Origin: Pirellulales bacterium
GTDB taxonomy: Bacteria > Planctomycetota > Planctomycetia > Pirellulales > Lacipirellulaceae
Assembly: GCA_022841705.1 (NCBI GenBank)
Contig: JALHQZ010000002.1
Coordinates: 496,001-560,000, forward strand
Length of the DNA stretch: 64,000 bases
Direction: 5' to 3'
Shown here in pieces: positions 63,842-64,000 of this stretch (within the stretch, counting starts at the first letter, position 1; each line of letters begins with the position of its first letter). A model generated the notes under the pieces. It was not told the DNA's origin, did not search any database, and saw nothing but the letters and a program-made list of their open reading frames with translations. Both the position numbers and the translations under genes were made by a program.

Positions 63842-64000
63842 ATGCGTCGAAAGATCAAACGCGCCGTCAGCCACTTGCGTTCGCTCTGGCGGCACCGCCG
63901 GCACCTAAAAAACGTGGTGAACACGCACCTGTACTTCATCGAGAACCCCAACACCTCGCTGTGGGGCGGAATCACCACCGCCGATGAAGAAGGCCTGCGG
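63842..64000 (+). CDS. Unidentified protein, N-terminus only
   Basis: 53 codons open to the right edge: MRRKIKRAVSHLRSLWRHRR then HLKNVVNTHLYFIENPNTSL and WGGITTADEEGLR. Very basic start, then a folded-looking segment. Codon use and the open frame suggest a real gene. No family recognised. Confidence 0.6.
   Translation, partial: MRRKIKRAVSHLRSLWRHRRHLKNVVNTHLYFIENPNTSLWGGITTADEEGLR

Overview
The window reads as a chromosomal segment of a planctomycete, most likely of the Pirellulales type. The signs are: GC-rich DNA; seven secreted proteins ending in PEP-CTERM sorting tails, several with dockerin-like Asp-rich repeats; a DUF1559 pseudopilin-like protein; a Cys-rich barrel-like protein of planctomycete type; a formylmethanofuran dehydrogenase A subunit (FhcA) of the methanopterin C1 pathway; and an EfpL/YeiP-type translation factor. 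This placement is inference from gene families; no rRNA is present to confirm it.

Layout. 1-7.6 kb: secreted and sorted proteins (AlkP-superfamily hydrolase cut by the left edge, two paralogous PEP-CTERM proteins, a matrixin-like protease, an esterase, another PEP-CTERM protein). 7.6-8.9 kb: gene-poor DNA with broken gene pieces, including an integrase N-terminus, beside tRNA-Val(GAC), read as a decayed island. 9.2-18.2 kb: housekeeping (rpmE-prfA-prmC, efpL, dapB, thrC, a DksA-like zinc finger, lspA, an Rrf2 regulator). 18.2-22.8 kb: a tightly overlapped three-gene operon for a TolQ/MotA-like proton-channel motor with two different ExbD/MotB-like partners. 23.4-33.2 kb: queD, two paralogous secreted serine proteases, fhcA, a TPR protein, an S41 peptidase. 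33.8-40.5 kb: purH, a soluble MCP with an Aer-type PAS domain, a dienelactone hydrolase, a DUF1559 protein, an FHA protein. 40.6-47.9 kb: the prkA-yeaH-spoVR stress cluster and an Arg/Gly-rich disordered protein. 48.1-53.3 kb: the two halves of an ArgZ/AgrE-type arginine-to-proline enzyme as separate genes on either side of an ECF sigma operon. 53.4-64 kb: a Cys-rich barrel protein, adenine deaminase, tRNA-Lys(TTT), an SBF-type transporter, a lipoprotein, kdsA, a lipid kinase, a PEP-CTERM cyclophilin and the start of an unknown gene.

Two things stand out. First, the motor operon: one partner keeps the membrane Asp expected of ExbD/MotB, while in the other the aligned position is Ala; the channel subunit carries a long cytoplasmic coiled-coil tail. 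Second, a dense set of paired inverted repeats between genes. Many have a hairpin in each arm with GTAG at its foot, the signature of REP/REPIN elements mobilised by RAYT transposases. Five genes take their TAG stop codon from such an arm. No CRISPR array, rRNA, prophage or complete transposase was found.
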